This document shows positions 25,915 through 34,783 of a stretch of 64,000 nt of DNA, one piece after another. Position 1 is the stretch's first letter, and each line of letters opens with the position of its first letter. The stretch lies in assembly GCF_022170785.1 (NCBI RefSeq), contig NZ_CP081870.1, positions 3,398,001-3,462,000 on the forward strand, read 5' to 3'. The stretch is from Rossellomorea marisflavi (lineage in GTDB: Bacteria; Bacillota; Bacilli; Bacillales; Bacillaceae_B). Both the position numbers and the translations under genes were made by a program. Under the pieces are notes generated by a model, which made no database searches, was not told the DNA's origin, and saw only the letters and a program-made list of their open reading frames with translations.

Positions 25915-26201
25915 TTCAACACCCCTACAGGAAATATTTTCTATATTATACCATTTACCTTCATTATGTACATCCTTTCTAATTCATTTCCACAGAAAAT
26001 GCTTTCATCCTTCTCCAGTAGAAAGACCTCCGACTTCCTTCTCCAGCCGGCCGGTACTCCCCCGCAGGACAATGAGGCATACCACAAGCATGCCTCGCCT
26101 GCACCATTCTTATAAGGGTCACGACTAACAGGTCATACCAATCATGTAGAACCTTCTCCTGTGTATCCATCCCATTTACACCAAACAGACTTTTATTCCC
26201 C

Positions 26202-28445
26202 TTAAGTCAGACTTCTCCCCACCACAACCTTCTCCTTACACGAAGCCATGTAAGTCGCATACCGGAGACAGGTTTCCCAATCATCTTCCACTTCCATCGG
26301 CCACCACCTGATCGCCCCCATCGGTGCATTGGCCGCGTAGGTTTCCACAAGATGCGGTATCCTTCCGGCGATGACGATCTCATGATCTGAGAATCCGTTT
26401 TCCAGGCCTTCCCTGAGTGCTTCAAGAAGAAGGGTATGATCATACTCTTCTTCTTCATGAGGGATGGGGAATACTAATGAGCTCCGATCCTCCCTCTCAT
26501 GGATGAGATGAGCCGTCTTCACACCGGCATCATCCGTTTTCCGCTTCCAAATCCGTTCATATGGAATTTCACGGGGCAGTTCAAAGGACTCTAGCCTCTC
26601 CCCGATCCGGTCCCCATAGTAGCTGTAAAGCTGCTGCACGAGAAGCTGGATCTGCTTGTTCCTTGTGAACGTCGTATTGCTCCCACCTGCGTTCCGGTAT
26701 TGGATATAGAGAAGGTCCGGGATGGCCACGACACTGGTAGACAGGAACGTCCGGACGAGGAGATCATAATCATCTGCCACGAGCAGCTCCTCCCTGTGCC
26801 CACCGATGAGATGATAGCAGTCCCGCCTCCATGCACGGGGATGGTTAGGGAGGCCAACCAGATGCCTGATCGTTGTTCCATTAAGCGCCGTGTGCTTATT
26901 CACATTCTGCCAGCGCTTCATCTTATGGATCCACACCCGGTAGTACAGGTTATAGCCATAGCCGCTGTCCCACCCGTACCAATGGGCGTGGAGATTATCG
27001 GCATGGACCTCCGTACAATCTCCATAGGCAAAACCGCAGTCGGGATTCGCCTGGAAGGCCGACACGATTTTCTCCAGACAATCCTCCGTGAGCTCGTCAT
27101 CATGATCAACCTCCACCAGGATTTCCCCGGTGCATAGACTTGCCGCATACCGTTTCACCGCTCCGATATAGCCGGACGATCCGTCTGGACGGTAGCGCCT
27201 GACTCTTGAGTCATCAAGGCCCATCAGAGCCGTTTGGTACGTCTCATCTTCGTCACCTGAGTCATCCACGATGACCCATTCCCAGTTCGTATAGGTCTGC
27301 TTCAAGAGAGATTCATAGGGCCGCCTGATTTTGTTTCCCGACCGGTAGGCTGCCGTGAAGACTGACACGAGGGGCCGGTCGCTGATGGTGGAAGGAATGG
27401 AAATCTCCTCCCCTTCAGGCAGGGGATCCGTCCGCTTCAACCAGCAGTGAAAGAGATGATCCGCCTCGATCTCCTCTCCCGACTTCACATGGATCCATCG
27501 CCTGCGCTCCTCAAGGGGCAGGCTGTTCAATCCTTTGAATTCCTCCCAGTCCTCCCCTATGGATACATACACACGCGGATGTTTTGGATCTATTTCCGGC
27601 TGTGACGCATCGGCATCGCACAGAACGATATCAATTCCCTTTTCCATCAGGCGATTGAAGATGATGTGAAGATAGTGATCGGTATAAGAATCAGAGATAT
27701 AGAGATAGGCCGTGAACATGGAGGGCTCCACTCCCCCCTCTTCATTGTTCCGCCTGAGGCGTCCGATCCGGTCGGTCCCCCGGTAAACCTCTACCATTTC
27801 TCCTTTCCGGATGAGCATATGTTCTTGCTGGGCACTGATCCCTTTAGGGAAGAGGACCCCAAGTCCGTTGCTGTGGGTGAAGTCGATATGAGGGGTCCCC
27901 TGTTGCTCCGCCCAGAATTTGTATACGCCAAAGTCCCGGCCCCTCACATAAGTATCGTGGAAGAGGACGACCCCATTCTCCGACAGCTTCGGCAGCCACG
28001 TGGTGTAGTCATGGGTGACCGCTTCATATGTGTGGTATCCGTCGATATGAAGAAGGTCAATGGATCCGTCCTCGAACTCCTCGAGGGCTTCATCGAAGGT
28101 TTTCCTCAGAAGCTTGCCGATTCCGGGGAACTCCCTTTCCGTCACCGCTTTGACGCCTGCGTATACATCGTCCCCGTAATAGCCTGCGTGAGGATCCCCT
28201 TCCCATGTATCCACGGCATAGCAGACGGAGGGCATTTCTCCATCCTTCACCGCCTGACAAAAGCTGAAAAATGACGTTCCATATTGAGTGCCGAGCTCCA
28301 CGATGCATGCAGGAGCAAGGTAGCGTACAAGATCATAAGCAAACCTGCGATGACCGGACCACGGGCCATATCGGATGGCACCTGAAGGCAATTCCTCCGC
28401 TTCGTCAACGTCAAAGGTCGCATAACGATAATCCCAGCCTTTCAT
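26202..28445 (-). CDS. Fusion of SAM methyltransferase and family 2 glycosyltransferase
   Basis: 747 residues from the ATG at 28445, preceded by GAGGAGGAGGGAG. Residues 30-230 resemble CmcI/MT24-type methyltransferases (CIVELGTQYGTSFFSFC, LLHIDGYHTYEAV). Residues 360-600 are a GT-A glycosyltransferase (RPLVSVFTAAYRSGNKI, VIVDDSGDEDET, ILVEVDHDDELT) with the DxD-like acidic motif. A middle segment of about 110 residues has no clear family. The gene follows rmlD, so it likely transfers rhamnose or another sugar and may O-methylate the glycan, perhaps on spore surface proteins. This role is inference. A terminator stands just before its ribosome binding site. Confidence 0.8.
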   Translation of the reverse strand: MKGWDYRYATFDVDEAEELPSGAIRYGPWSGHRRFAYDLVRYLAPACIVELGTQYGTSFFSFCQAVKDGEMPSVCYAVDTWEGDPHAGYYGDDVYAGVKAVTEREFPGIGKLLRKTFDEALEEFEDGSIDLLHIDGYHTYEAVTHDYTTWLPKLSENGVVLFHDTYVRGRDFGVYKFWAEQQGTPHIDFTHSNGLGVLFPKGISAQQEHMLIRKGEMVEVYRGTDRIGRLRRNNEEGGVEPSMFTAYLYISDSYTDHYLHIIFNRLMEKGIDIVLCDADASQPEIDPKHPRVYVSIGEDWEEFKGLNSLPLEERRRWIHVKSGEEIEADHLFHCWLKRTDPLPEGEEISIPSTISDRPLVSVFTAAYRSGNKIRRPYESLLKQTYTNWEWVIVDDSGDEDETYQTALMGLDDSRVRRYRPDGSSGYIGAVKRYAASLCTGEILVEVDHDDELTEDCLEKIVSAFQANPDCGFAYGDCTEVHADNLHAHWYGWDSGYGYNLYYRVWIHKMKRWQNVNKHTALNGTTIRHLVGLPNHPRAWRRDCYHLIGGHREELLVADDYDLLVRTFLSTSVVAIPDLLYIQYRNAGGSNTTFTRNKQIQLLVQQLYSYYGDRIGERLESFELPREIPYERIWKRKTDDAGVKTAHLIHEREDRSSLVFPIPHEEEEYDHTLLLEALREGLENGFSDHEIVIAGRIPHLVETYAANAPMGAIRWWPMEVEDDWETCLRYATYMASCKEKVVVGRSLT

Positions 28446-28460
28446 CTCCCTCCTCCTCTC

Positions 28461-28492
28461 AAAAAAACACATACCTCATTACAAGGTATGTG
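28461..28492 (-). terminator. Intrinsic terminator between rmlD and the glycosyltransferase
   Basis: CACATACCT (28468-28476) and AGGTATGTG (28484-28492) pair, followed by seven T on the minus strand. It leaves only a few bases before the next ribosome binding site, so it probably works as a partial terminator that lowers glycosyltransferase expression. Confidence 0.8.
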
Positions 28493-28511
28493 AAAAAACG
28501 TGCATTATATC

Positions 28512-29348
28512 TTAAACCGATATGGACGCTAGATAGCGCTTGACCGCAGTCTGCCACTTGGGAAGGGGCTGCGTTTTATGGTTGCCGAGCACAGAGTAAC
28601 GTGGTCTGACTGCCTTGCTTGGGTACTCCTCTGAAGAGCAGGGTAGGATCGTTGTCGGGCTACCTGAAAGCCTAATGGCTTCAGCAGCCAGGTCGTACCA
28701 CGAGCATGCCCCTCCATTTGAGAGATGGAAGGTCCCGAATCGATCCGTTTGAATCAGGCGAAGAATGGCCCCGGCGAGATCTACGGTATACGTCGGACTG
28801 CCCATGACGTCGTCCACGACCTTAAGGGTGTTGTTCGTTTTCGATAAGGACAAGATCTTCCTGATGAAGTTCGGCCCCGCTCCGCCGAACACCCACGACG
28901 TCCTCACAATATAATGCCGCGAAATCGCCTTCCTTACAGCCTCTTCGCCCGCAAGCTTAGATTTTCCATAGGCGTTAAGGGGTACCGGATGATCCCCTTC
29001 CTCATATGGATCCTTCTTCTTCCCATCGAAGACATAGTCGGTGCTGATGTATACCAACACGGCACCGACCGCACTTGCTGCTTCCGCTATATGCCTGGTG
29101 CCCGTTGCATTCACAAGAAAAGCCCTTTCCTGATCCTCTTCCGCTCGCTCCACATCCGTGAACGCCGCACAGTGGATGATGATATCGGGGGAGCACCGGT
29201 ATATGAAGTCCTTGGTTTGCTTCGCATCCGTCACGTCGCATTCGGCCCTTTGCGGTGCCAGGAACGGCTGTCCCGCATCCCTCACCCTCAGCTGCCGGAT
29301 GAATTCACTGCCGAGTTGACCTGACCCACCTGTGATCATGATCGTCAC
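28512..29348 (-). CDS. rmlD: dTDP-4-dehydrorhamnose reductase
   Basis: 278 residues of the extended SDR fold. NAD(P) binding is seen in ITGGSGQLGSEF, the catalytic region in VYISTDYVFDG and the active-site YGKSKLAGE. It makes dTDP-L-rhamnose in the last step of the pathway. The GTG start at 29348 overlaps the rmlB stop (GTGA), with AAGGAGTG upstream. A terminator follows the stop. Confidence 0.93.
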   Translation of the reverse strand: MTIMITGGSGQLGSEFIRQLRVRDAGQPFLAPQRAECDVTDAKQTKDFIYRCSPDIIIHCAAFTDVERAEEDQERAFLVNATGTRHIAEAASAVGAVLVYISTDYVFDGKKKDPYEEGDHPVPLNAYGKSKLAGEEAVRKAISRHYIVRTSWVFGGAGPNFIRKILSLSKTNNTLKVVDDVMGSPTYTVDLAGAILRLIQTDRFGTFHLSNGGACSWYDLAAEAIRLSGSPTTILPCSSEEYPSKAVRPRYSVLGNHKTQPLPKWQTAVKRYLASISV

Positions 29349-30331
29349 AGGCCATCACTCCTTTTCAACACCCATTCCCACCACGGGCGGTGCTCCTTAT
29401 ACCATTTGATCGTCTTCTTCAAAGCCGGCTCAAATTCATAACGGGGTGACCAGCCTAATTCATTCCTGATCTTATCCGAATTGAGTGCGTAGCGATAATC
29501 GTGTCCGGGGCGGTCATCAACATAGGTGATCCGGCTTTCATCCAATTCGAGCTCTTCAAGGATGAACCTTGCGACCTCAAGGTTTTTTCGTTCATTGGAA
29601 GACCCGATGTTGTAGACTTCCCCTGCAATCCCTTTTTCAATTACCGTGTCGATGGCCGTGCAATGATCGTGCACGTGGATCCAATCCCTTACGTTTTCCC
29701 CGTTTCCATAGAGGGGAAGCGGATTCCCTCTCAGTGCCTCGATGATCATCTTCGGGATGAACTTCTCCGGAAACTGCCGCGGTCCGTAATTGTTTGTACA
29801 GCGTGTGATATTGACGGGCAGTCCAAATGTATGGTGACAGGCGAGGACGAGGCAATCGGATGATGCTTTGCTGGCGGCATAGGGGCTTCGCGGTGCAAGG
29901 GGTGATTCTTCCGTGAAGATGCCTGTTTCCCCCAGGCTTCCGTATACTTCGTCTGTGGAAATATGAATAAAGCGTGCGCCATGCTCCCTTGCCACGTCCA
30001 GAAGCACCTGGGTGCCTGCTACATTTGTATGGATGAAAGATGACGCCGAGGCGATGCTCCGGTCCACATGGGACTCAGCCGCAAAATGGACGATCAGATT
30101 GATGTTGTGCTGCCTGATCAGATCATCGACGAGCTCCCGGTCGTTCACATCCCCCTTCGCGAATGTATAGCGTGGATTCCCCTCCAACTCTTTCAACGCC
30201 TCAAGGTCTCCTGCATAGGTGAGGGAATCAAGATTCACGATCCTGTCCTCCGTTTCTCTCAATCTATGTTTGACGAAGTGATGACCGATGAATCCCGCTC
30301 CCCCAGTAACAAGGATGGTGTGCTTAATCAA
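29345..30331 (-). CDS. rmlB: dTDP-glucose 4,6-dehydratase
   Basis: 328 residues when started at the TTG at 30331, nine bases after GGGAGG; a much longer open frame upstream only shadows rmlC. The sequence opens IKHTILVTGGAGFIGHHF (NAD-binding) and carries the catalytic HISTDEVYGSLGETG and YAASKAS motifs. It converts dTDP-glucose to the 4-keto-6-deoxy sugar. It overlaps the end of rmlC by eight bases and rmlD by four. Confidence 0.93.
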   Translation of the reverse strand: MIKHTILVTGGAGFIGHHFVKHRLRETEDRIVNLDSLTYAGDLEALKELEGNPRYTFAKGDVNDRELVDDLIRQHNINLIVHFAAESHVDRSIASASSFIHTNVAGTQVLLDVAREHGARFIHISTDEVYGSLGETGIFTEESPLAPRSPYAASKASSDCLVLACHHTFGLPVNITRCTNNYGPRQFPEKFIPKMIIEALRGNPLPLYGNGENVRDWIHVHDHCTAIDTVIEKGIAGEVYNIGSSNERKNLEVARFILEELELDESRITYVDDRPGHDYRYALNSDKIRNELGWSPRYEFEPALKKTIKWYKEHRPWWEWVLKRSDGL

Positions 30332-30866
30332 AGTCGGCATCCTCCCAACGTGGCAGACTTTCATCTTTGCCAGAAAGAATCGGCACATCCACAGGCCAGT
30401 CGATGGCAAGATGGGGATCATCCCAGCGGATCCCCCGGTCGGACGCGGCGTGATAAAAGGAGTCCGCTTTATAAAGGACAGTTGTCTCATCCTCAAGCGT
30501 GCAAAAGCCGTGGGCCATCCCTTTCGGAACATAGAGCTGCCGTTTATTCTGTGCACTGAGGACCGTTCCGAACCAGCGGCCGAATGTCTCCGATCCCCTT
30601 CGTATATCCACCGCCACATCAAAGATCGAGCCCGATGCCACCCTCACCAGCTTCGCCTGAGCATGTTCCCCGATCTGATAGTGCAACCCCCTCAGGACAC
30701 CCGCCTTCTCTGAAAAGGATTCGTTATCCTGGACGAACCTCGGCGTCAATCCATGCGTGCCTGCTGTACGCTCATTGTAGCTTTCGAAAAAATATCCCCG
30801 ATGATCCCCGAACAAGAGTGGTTCAAGCACCACCACGCCATGGAGATCGGTCTCGATGACCTTCAT
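30324..30866 (-). CDS. rmlC: dTDP-4-dehydrorhamnose 3,5-epimerase
   Basis: 180 residues, normal for RmlC. The cupin signatures FVQDNESFSEKAGVLRGLHY and VPKGMAHGFCTLEDET are present with the catalytic histidine in RGLHYQ. The ATG overlaps the stop of rmlA (ATGA). Third enzyme of dTDP-L-rhamnose synthesis. Confidence 0.95.
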   Translation of the reverse strand: MKVIETDLHGVVVLEPLLFGDHRGYFFESYNERTAGTHGLTPRFVQDNESFSEKAGVLRGLHYQIGEHAQAKLVRVASGSIFDVAVDIRRGSETFGRWFGTVLSAQNKRQLYVPKGMAHGFCTLEDETTVLYKADSFYHAASDRGIRWDDPHLAIDWPVDVPILSGKDESLPRWEDADFD

Positions 30867-31729
30867 CCTGCACTCCCCCTTCCAGCCACCCTGATCAGAT
30901 ACTGTCCATATGGATTATGGCGTAACGGATGACCAAGCTTCATCAGCTCTCCTGCTGTGATCCACCCCTTGCGGAAAGCTACTTCCTCGATACATCCGAC
31001 CTTCACATTTTTCGTCTCTTCCATCGTTTTGACAAACTGCGACGCTTTGAAAAGAAACTCATGGGTACCGGCATCCATCCAGGCATCATGTTCCCCGAGA
31101 AGACGGACCGAAAGTTTCCCCGATTGCAAGTAGTAGCGGTTGATATCCGTAATCTCAAGCTCCCCACGCAGGGATGGCCGCAGGCTTTTGGCGACTTCGA
31201 CAACGTCGTTATTGTAAATATACAATCCTGCGACGGCATAATTGGACTTCGGGCTGGCCGGCTTTTCCTCGATGGACTCAACTCGCCCTTCGCTCGAAAA
31301 GCCCACCACCCCGAATCGCTCCGGATCTTCTACATAAGCACCGAAGACAAGGGCATCATCTCTGTTCCATACAGGATCCTTAAATCCCGGCCCATAAAAT
31401 AAATTGTCTCCTAGAATTAATGCCGTACGCTCTCCTCCCATAAAAGCTTCGCCTATAAGGAAAGCCTGGGCGATGCCCTCCGGTTTAGGTTGCACAGCAT
31501 AGCGGATCGAGATCCCGAGCGTGCTTCCATCGCCGAGAAGCTGCTCGTATCGGCCGATATCCTCCTTAGTAGAGATGAGCAAGATTTCCCGGATCCCCGC
31601 TTCCATCAACGTACAGAGGGGGTAGTAAATCATCGGCTTATCGTAAAGGGGGAGGAGATGCTTCGAGATGGATTTCGTCAATGGGTACAAGCGCGTACCG
31701 CTCCCTCCTGCTAAAATGATGCCTTTCAT
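30863..31729 (-). CDS. rmlA: Glucose-1-phosphate thymidylyltransferase
   Basis: 288 residues from the ATG at 31729 after TTGGGAGAG; the longer frame to 31867 crosses the promoter. The nucleotide-binding loop GIILAGGSGTRLYPLTKSIS and the segment KHLLPLYDKPMIYYPL are diagnostic. It makes dTDP-glucose from dTTP and glucose 1-phosphate and opens the rmlACBD operon, the same gene order I recall for the Bacillus anthracis exosporium rhamnose genes. A sigma-K-like promoter lies 40 bases upstream. Confidence 0.95.
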   Translation of the reverse strand: MKGIILAGGSGTRLYPLTKSISKHLLPLYDKPMIYYPLCTLMEAGIREILLISTKEDIGRYEQLLGDGSTLGISIRYAVQPKPEGIAQAFLIGEAFMGGERTALILGDNLFYGPGFKDPVWNRDDALVFGAYVEDPERFGVVGFSSEGRVESIEEKPASPKSNYAVAGLYIYNNDVVEVAKSLRPSLRGELEITDINRYYLQSGKLSVRLLGEHDAWMDAGTHEFLFKASQFVKTMEETKNVKVGCIEEVAFRKGWITAGELMKLGHPLRHNPYGQYLIRVAGRGSAG

Positions 31730-31768
31730 ACGGAACTCTCCCAACATAAGAAGATATTTCTGCTGTGT

Positions 31769-31796
31769 TATCGTATGCAAGGTACAAAAAGAAGGT
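31769..31796 (-). promoter_or_regulatory. Sigma-K-like promoter of rmlACBD
   Basis: CATACGATA (31769-31777) fits the mother-cell sigma-K -10 consensus CATANNNTA, and ACC (31794-31796) lies 16 bases further upstream as a -35 element. No good sigma-A promoter is seen in the same interval. This would place rhamnose synthesis late in sporulation. Confidence 0.55.
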
Positions 31797-31885
31797 CCGT
31801 TGAACCCAGTCTGTGCACAACCAAAAAAAGGAAAACACCCATTATTGTCGAATATAATTAGAATCACGCTAAGAAGGAGAAACCA

Positions 31886-32206
31886 ATGAGCAAAAAGAAA
31901 AAAATCCTGTTGTTAGTGTTCTTTTCTGTAGCGGTCTTGATCGCTCTGCCTCCCTTCCTTGCTCCTGTCGTACACGGCCAAAGCTCGCCTGAATCTGCGT
32001 TGAGGGCAAACATTTATCAAGACGGCCATCCGTACCAAAGCTTCTTCGCACGCATCAGCGAGAACGACTACGTTGATGCTGAATTAGGGCAGCTCTACGA
32101 TGTGACATGGTTCAAATTTGATAGTCCGACCGGGGATACTTCCTCCGTCTGCTACGCACCCAAACAAGATGACGTTTACATGATCCAATGTGGTACAGGC
32201 CCATGA
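31886..32206 (+). CDS. Small secreted or membrane-anchored protein, unknown
   Basis: 106 residues after the good site AAGAAGGAGAAACC. A basic start (MSKKKKI) and a hydrophobic stretch LLLVFFSVAVLIALPPFLA form a signal peptide, possibly cleaved after VVHG or VHGQS, or an N-terminal anchor. The mature region contains YDVTWFKFDSPTG and two cysteines (SVCYAP, IQCGTG) that could form a disulfide. I recognise no family. It stands alone and is followed by a terminator. Confidence 0.65.
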   Translation: MSKKKKILLLVFFSVAVLIALPPFLAPVVHGQSSPESALRANIYQDGHPYQSFFARISENDYVDAELGQLYDVTWFKFDSPTGDTSSVCYAPKQDDVYMIQCGTGP

Positions 32207-32242
32207 ATCAAGGAATCCTAAGACAAGAAGCTAGGTTCATAT

Positions 32243-32279
32243 AAAAGATGATTCCTGTTCAACAGGGGTCATCTTTTTT
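32243..32279 (+). terminator. Intrinsic terminator of the secreted protein gene
   Basis: AAAAGATGA (32243-32251) pairs with TCATCTTTT (32269-32277); an inner CCTGTT/AACAGG stem extends it, and T residues follow. Confidence 0.85.
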
Positions 32280-32398
32280 GATTCCATTCACATTGGCAAT
32301 GAATAGCCGCTTATTCAAATGATCCTTCAACCGCTTGGTTAATCCCATTATTTTCAGCACATAATATGATGGTTAACCAATCGATAAGGGGGATTGTT

Positions 32399-33868
32399 AT
32401 GTCCAAGGATCGAAAAGCAGACACTCAAAGCGATACATACGGAGGAAAAGAAATCAAGCCCGATCAGCAACAACGATTACCGCATCACATGGAAATGGAG
32501 CTCCCGCATGAACTTTCCATAAACCCTCTCTTTGCCCGCGAAGGAGAATCAACCATTCCCCGCTTTCAACTGGCGGATGGGGGCATGCTACCAGAAACAG
32601 CCTATCAGATCGTCCATGATGAAATCACGCTTGATGGCAATGCGCGCTTGAATCTCGCTACATTCGTCAGTACGTGGATGGAGCCTGCCGCAGAGCGCTT
32701 ATATGCCCAATCATTCGACAAAAACATGATAGACAAGGATGAATATCCACAAACAGCCCAAATCGAGGAGCGATGTGTCCGCATTCTTGCCGATCTCTGG
32801 CATTCACCCGAGCCCCTGAAAACAATGGGGGTATCCACAACGGGATCCTCGGAAGCCTGTATGCTTGGAGGGCTTGCATTGAAAAGGCGCTGGCAAAATG
32901 CACGCAAAAAGGAAGGAAAACCGACAGATCGCCCCAATATCGTGTTTAGTTCTGCTGTTCAGGTCGTTTGGGAAAAATTTGCGAACTATTGGGAAGTGGA
33001 ACCTCGCTATGTAAAGGTCACCCACGAGCATCCTCAATTGAACCCTGAGGGAGTCCTCGCGGCAGTGGACGAAAATACGATCGGGGTTGTCGCCATTCTT
33101 GGGGAAACGTATACCGGTCTATACGAGCCCATTGCCGCCATTGCGAAAGCATTGGATGATCTGCAGGAGAAGTCCGGTCTCAACATTCCCATGCATGTGG
33201 ATGCAGCTTCAGGAGGATTTGTCGCACCGTTCCTTCAACCTGATCTGGTATGGGATTTCCAACTGCCGAGGGTGAAGTCCATCAATGTATCCGGACATAA
33301 GTATGGACTGGTCTACCCGGGATTGGGCTGGATCATCTGGAGGGAAGCCAAGGACCTCCCTGAGGAACTCATCTTCCGTGTCTCCTATCTCGGCGGGAAC
33401 ATGCCGACTTTCGCCCTGAATTTCTCCCGCCCCGGCGCGCAGGTACTGCTGCAATATTATAATTACCTGCGTCTGGGGAAAGAAGGGTACTATGAGGTGC
33501 AAAAGGCTTCACAGAACGTTGCCCTCTTCCTGAGCACGGAGATTCAGAATATGGGACCGTTTGAACTTTTATCCGATGGTTCCGATATACCCGTCTTCGC
33601 TTGGCGACTGAAAGAGGATGACACCTCCCATTGGACCCTATTTGATTTATCCAGACAAATGCGCGTGTTCGGCTGGCAAGTACCCGCTTATCCATTGCCA
33701 CCTGACATGGAAACGGTGACGATTATGCGGGTGGTGGTCCGGAACGGTTTCTCCATGGACCTTGCCCATTTATTTTTGGTGAACCTCAAACAGGCCGTTG
33801 CTTTTCTAGATACCCTGGATGCACCTATGCCACATGATACGAAGTATGATAATGGGTTTCATCATTAA
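32399..33868 (+). CDS. gadB: Glutamate decarboxylase
   Basis: 489 residues from the ATG at 32399 after AAGGGGG; an earlier in-frame ATG lacks a binding site. It has the PLP-dependent group II decarboxylase fold: the substrate loop STTGSSEACMLGGLALKRRW, HVDAASGGFVAPF before the cofactor lysine, and the Schiff-base lysine in NVSGHKYGLVYPG. It converts glutamate to GABA and consumes a proton, giving acid resistance. No glutamate/GABA antiporter gene is adjacent, so exchange must rely on a transporter elsewhere or the enzyme serves GABA metabolism. Confidence 0.95.
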   Translation: MSKDRKADTQSDTYGGKEIKPDQQQRLPHHMEMELPHELSINPLFAREGESTIPRFQLADGGMLPETAYQIVHDEITLDGNARLNLATFVSTWMEPAAERLYAQSFDKNMIDKDEYPQTAQIEERCVRILADLWHSPEPLKTMGVSTTGSSEACMLGGLALKRRWQNARKKEGKPTDRPNIVFSSAVQVVWEKFANYWEVEPRYVKVTHEHPQLNPEGVLAAVDENTIGVVAILGETYTGLYEPIAAIAKALDDLQEKSGLNIPMHVDAASGGFVAPFLQPDLVWDFQLPRVKSINVSGHKYGLVYPGLGWIIWREAKDLPEELIFRVSYLGGNMPTFALNFSRPGAQVLLQYYNYLRLGKEGYYEVQKASQNVALFLSTEIQNMGPFELLSDGSDIPVFAWRLKEDDTSHWTLFDLSRQMRVFGWQVPAYPLPPDMETVTIMRVVVRNGFSMDLAHLFLVNLKQAVAFLDTLDAPMPHDTKYDNGFHH

Positions 33869-33889
33869 ATAGAAAGCATAAACTACACA

Positions 33890-33938
33890 AAAAAGCACCC
33901 TATAGACAGACTCAGGCCTGTTCTATAGGGTGCTTTTT
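33890..33938. terminator. Bidirectional terminator between gadB and the SDR gene
   Basis: AAAAAGCACCCTATAG pairs with CTATAGGGTGCTTTTT over 16 bp, giving T-tails on both strands and ending both converging genes. Confidence 0.92.
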
Positions 33939-33952
33939 CCGTCCCTTTTATG

Positions 33953-34732
33953 TTAAATCGACTTCACCATGCCTCCATCCACGAGGAAAGAGCTTCCGGT
34001 CATATACGTATTGGCGTCTGACACAAGGAAGGTGACGACGTTGGCGAACTCTTCCGGTGTCCCGTAGCGTTTCAACGGGATCTTCGCCTTCGACTCTTCC
34101 TCCACCTCTTCCACGCTCTTCCCACTCTTATCAGCATTGACCGAATCGAGATGGGCGACACGATCGGTGGCGATCCTTCCAGGGGCTACGGTGTTAATCA
34201 GGATGCCGTACTCTGCGAACTCATCGGCAAGGGTCTTCGCCATGCCGATCATCCCCGTACGGAACGTATTAGAGAGGATCAGTCCCGGGATCGGCACCTT
34301 GATGGAAGAAGAAGCGATATTGATGATGCGCCCTCCATCCTTTTTCAGATGAGGCAGCGCCTCCCGGATGAGACGGACATAGCTCAATAGATTGAGCTGA
34401 AAGGCATTCGTCCAGTCTTCATCGCTGAACTGCTCGAAGCTTCCTGCAGGAGGACCCCCTGCATTGTTGATGAGAACATCGATCCCCCCATAAGTGTCCA
34501 CCGTCTGTTCCACAAGGCGGGCGATTTCTTCCGGCTTTGTAATATCTGCCGGACAATACTCCACCGTTCCATGAACACTCAGCTCTTCCTTGACCTCTTT
34601 CAGTGTCCCCTCATTCCTGCTCGTGAGCATGACCCGCATGCCTTCTTTGACAAATTGGGTCGCAATCGCCTTGCCGAGGCCCTGGCTTGATGCCACCACC
34701 AAGGCGACTTTTCCATTCAGATTCAAGTTCAT
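33953..34732 (-). CDS. Atypical short-chain dehydrogenase/reductase (BKR-like)
   Basis: 259 residues of SDR fold. The cofactor motif is altered, reading ASSQGLGKAIA, and NNAGGPPAGSF is kept. The catalytic serine is present (NIASSSIKVP), but the usual Tyr-x-x-x-Lys is replaced by a segment reading LSNTFRTGM, so the tyrosine and lysine are missing. Such members are grouped as beta-ketoacyl-ACP-reductase-like SDRs without a perfect catalytic tetrad. A normal dehydrogenase activity is therefore doubtful. The start follows AGAAGGAGGAAG. It is expressed alone or with the upstream permease pair (51-base gap). Confidence 0.82.
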   Translation of the reverse strand: MNLNLNGKVALVVASSQGLGKAIATQFVKEGMRVMLTSRNEGTLKEVKEELSVHGTVEYCPADITKPEEIARLVEQTVDTYGGIDVLINNAGGPPAGSFEQFSDEDWTNAFQLNLLSYVRLIREALPHLKKDGGRIINIASSSIKVPIPGLILSNTFRTGMIGMAKTLADEFAEYGILINTVAPGRIATDRVAHLDSVNADKSGKSVEEVEEESKAKIPLKRYGTPEEFANVVTFLVSDANTYMTGSSFLVDGGMVKSI

Positions 34733-34783
34733 TCTTCTTCCTCCTTCTATGTATCCCTTCTATCACTCTATAACCTTCTCGGT

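Noticed and set aside
25979-26170. 63-aa minus-strand frame between the DUF4083-like gene and the glycosyltransferase
   Set aside because: Weak ribosome binding site, no hydrophobic or domain pattern; the 287-base spacer is better described as non-coding.
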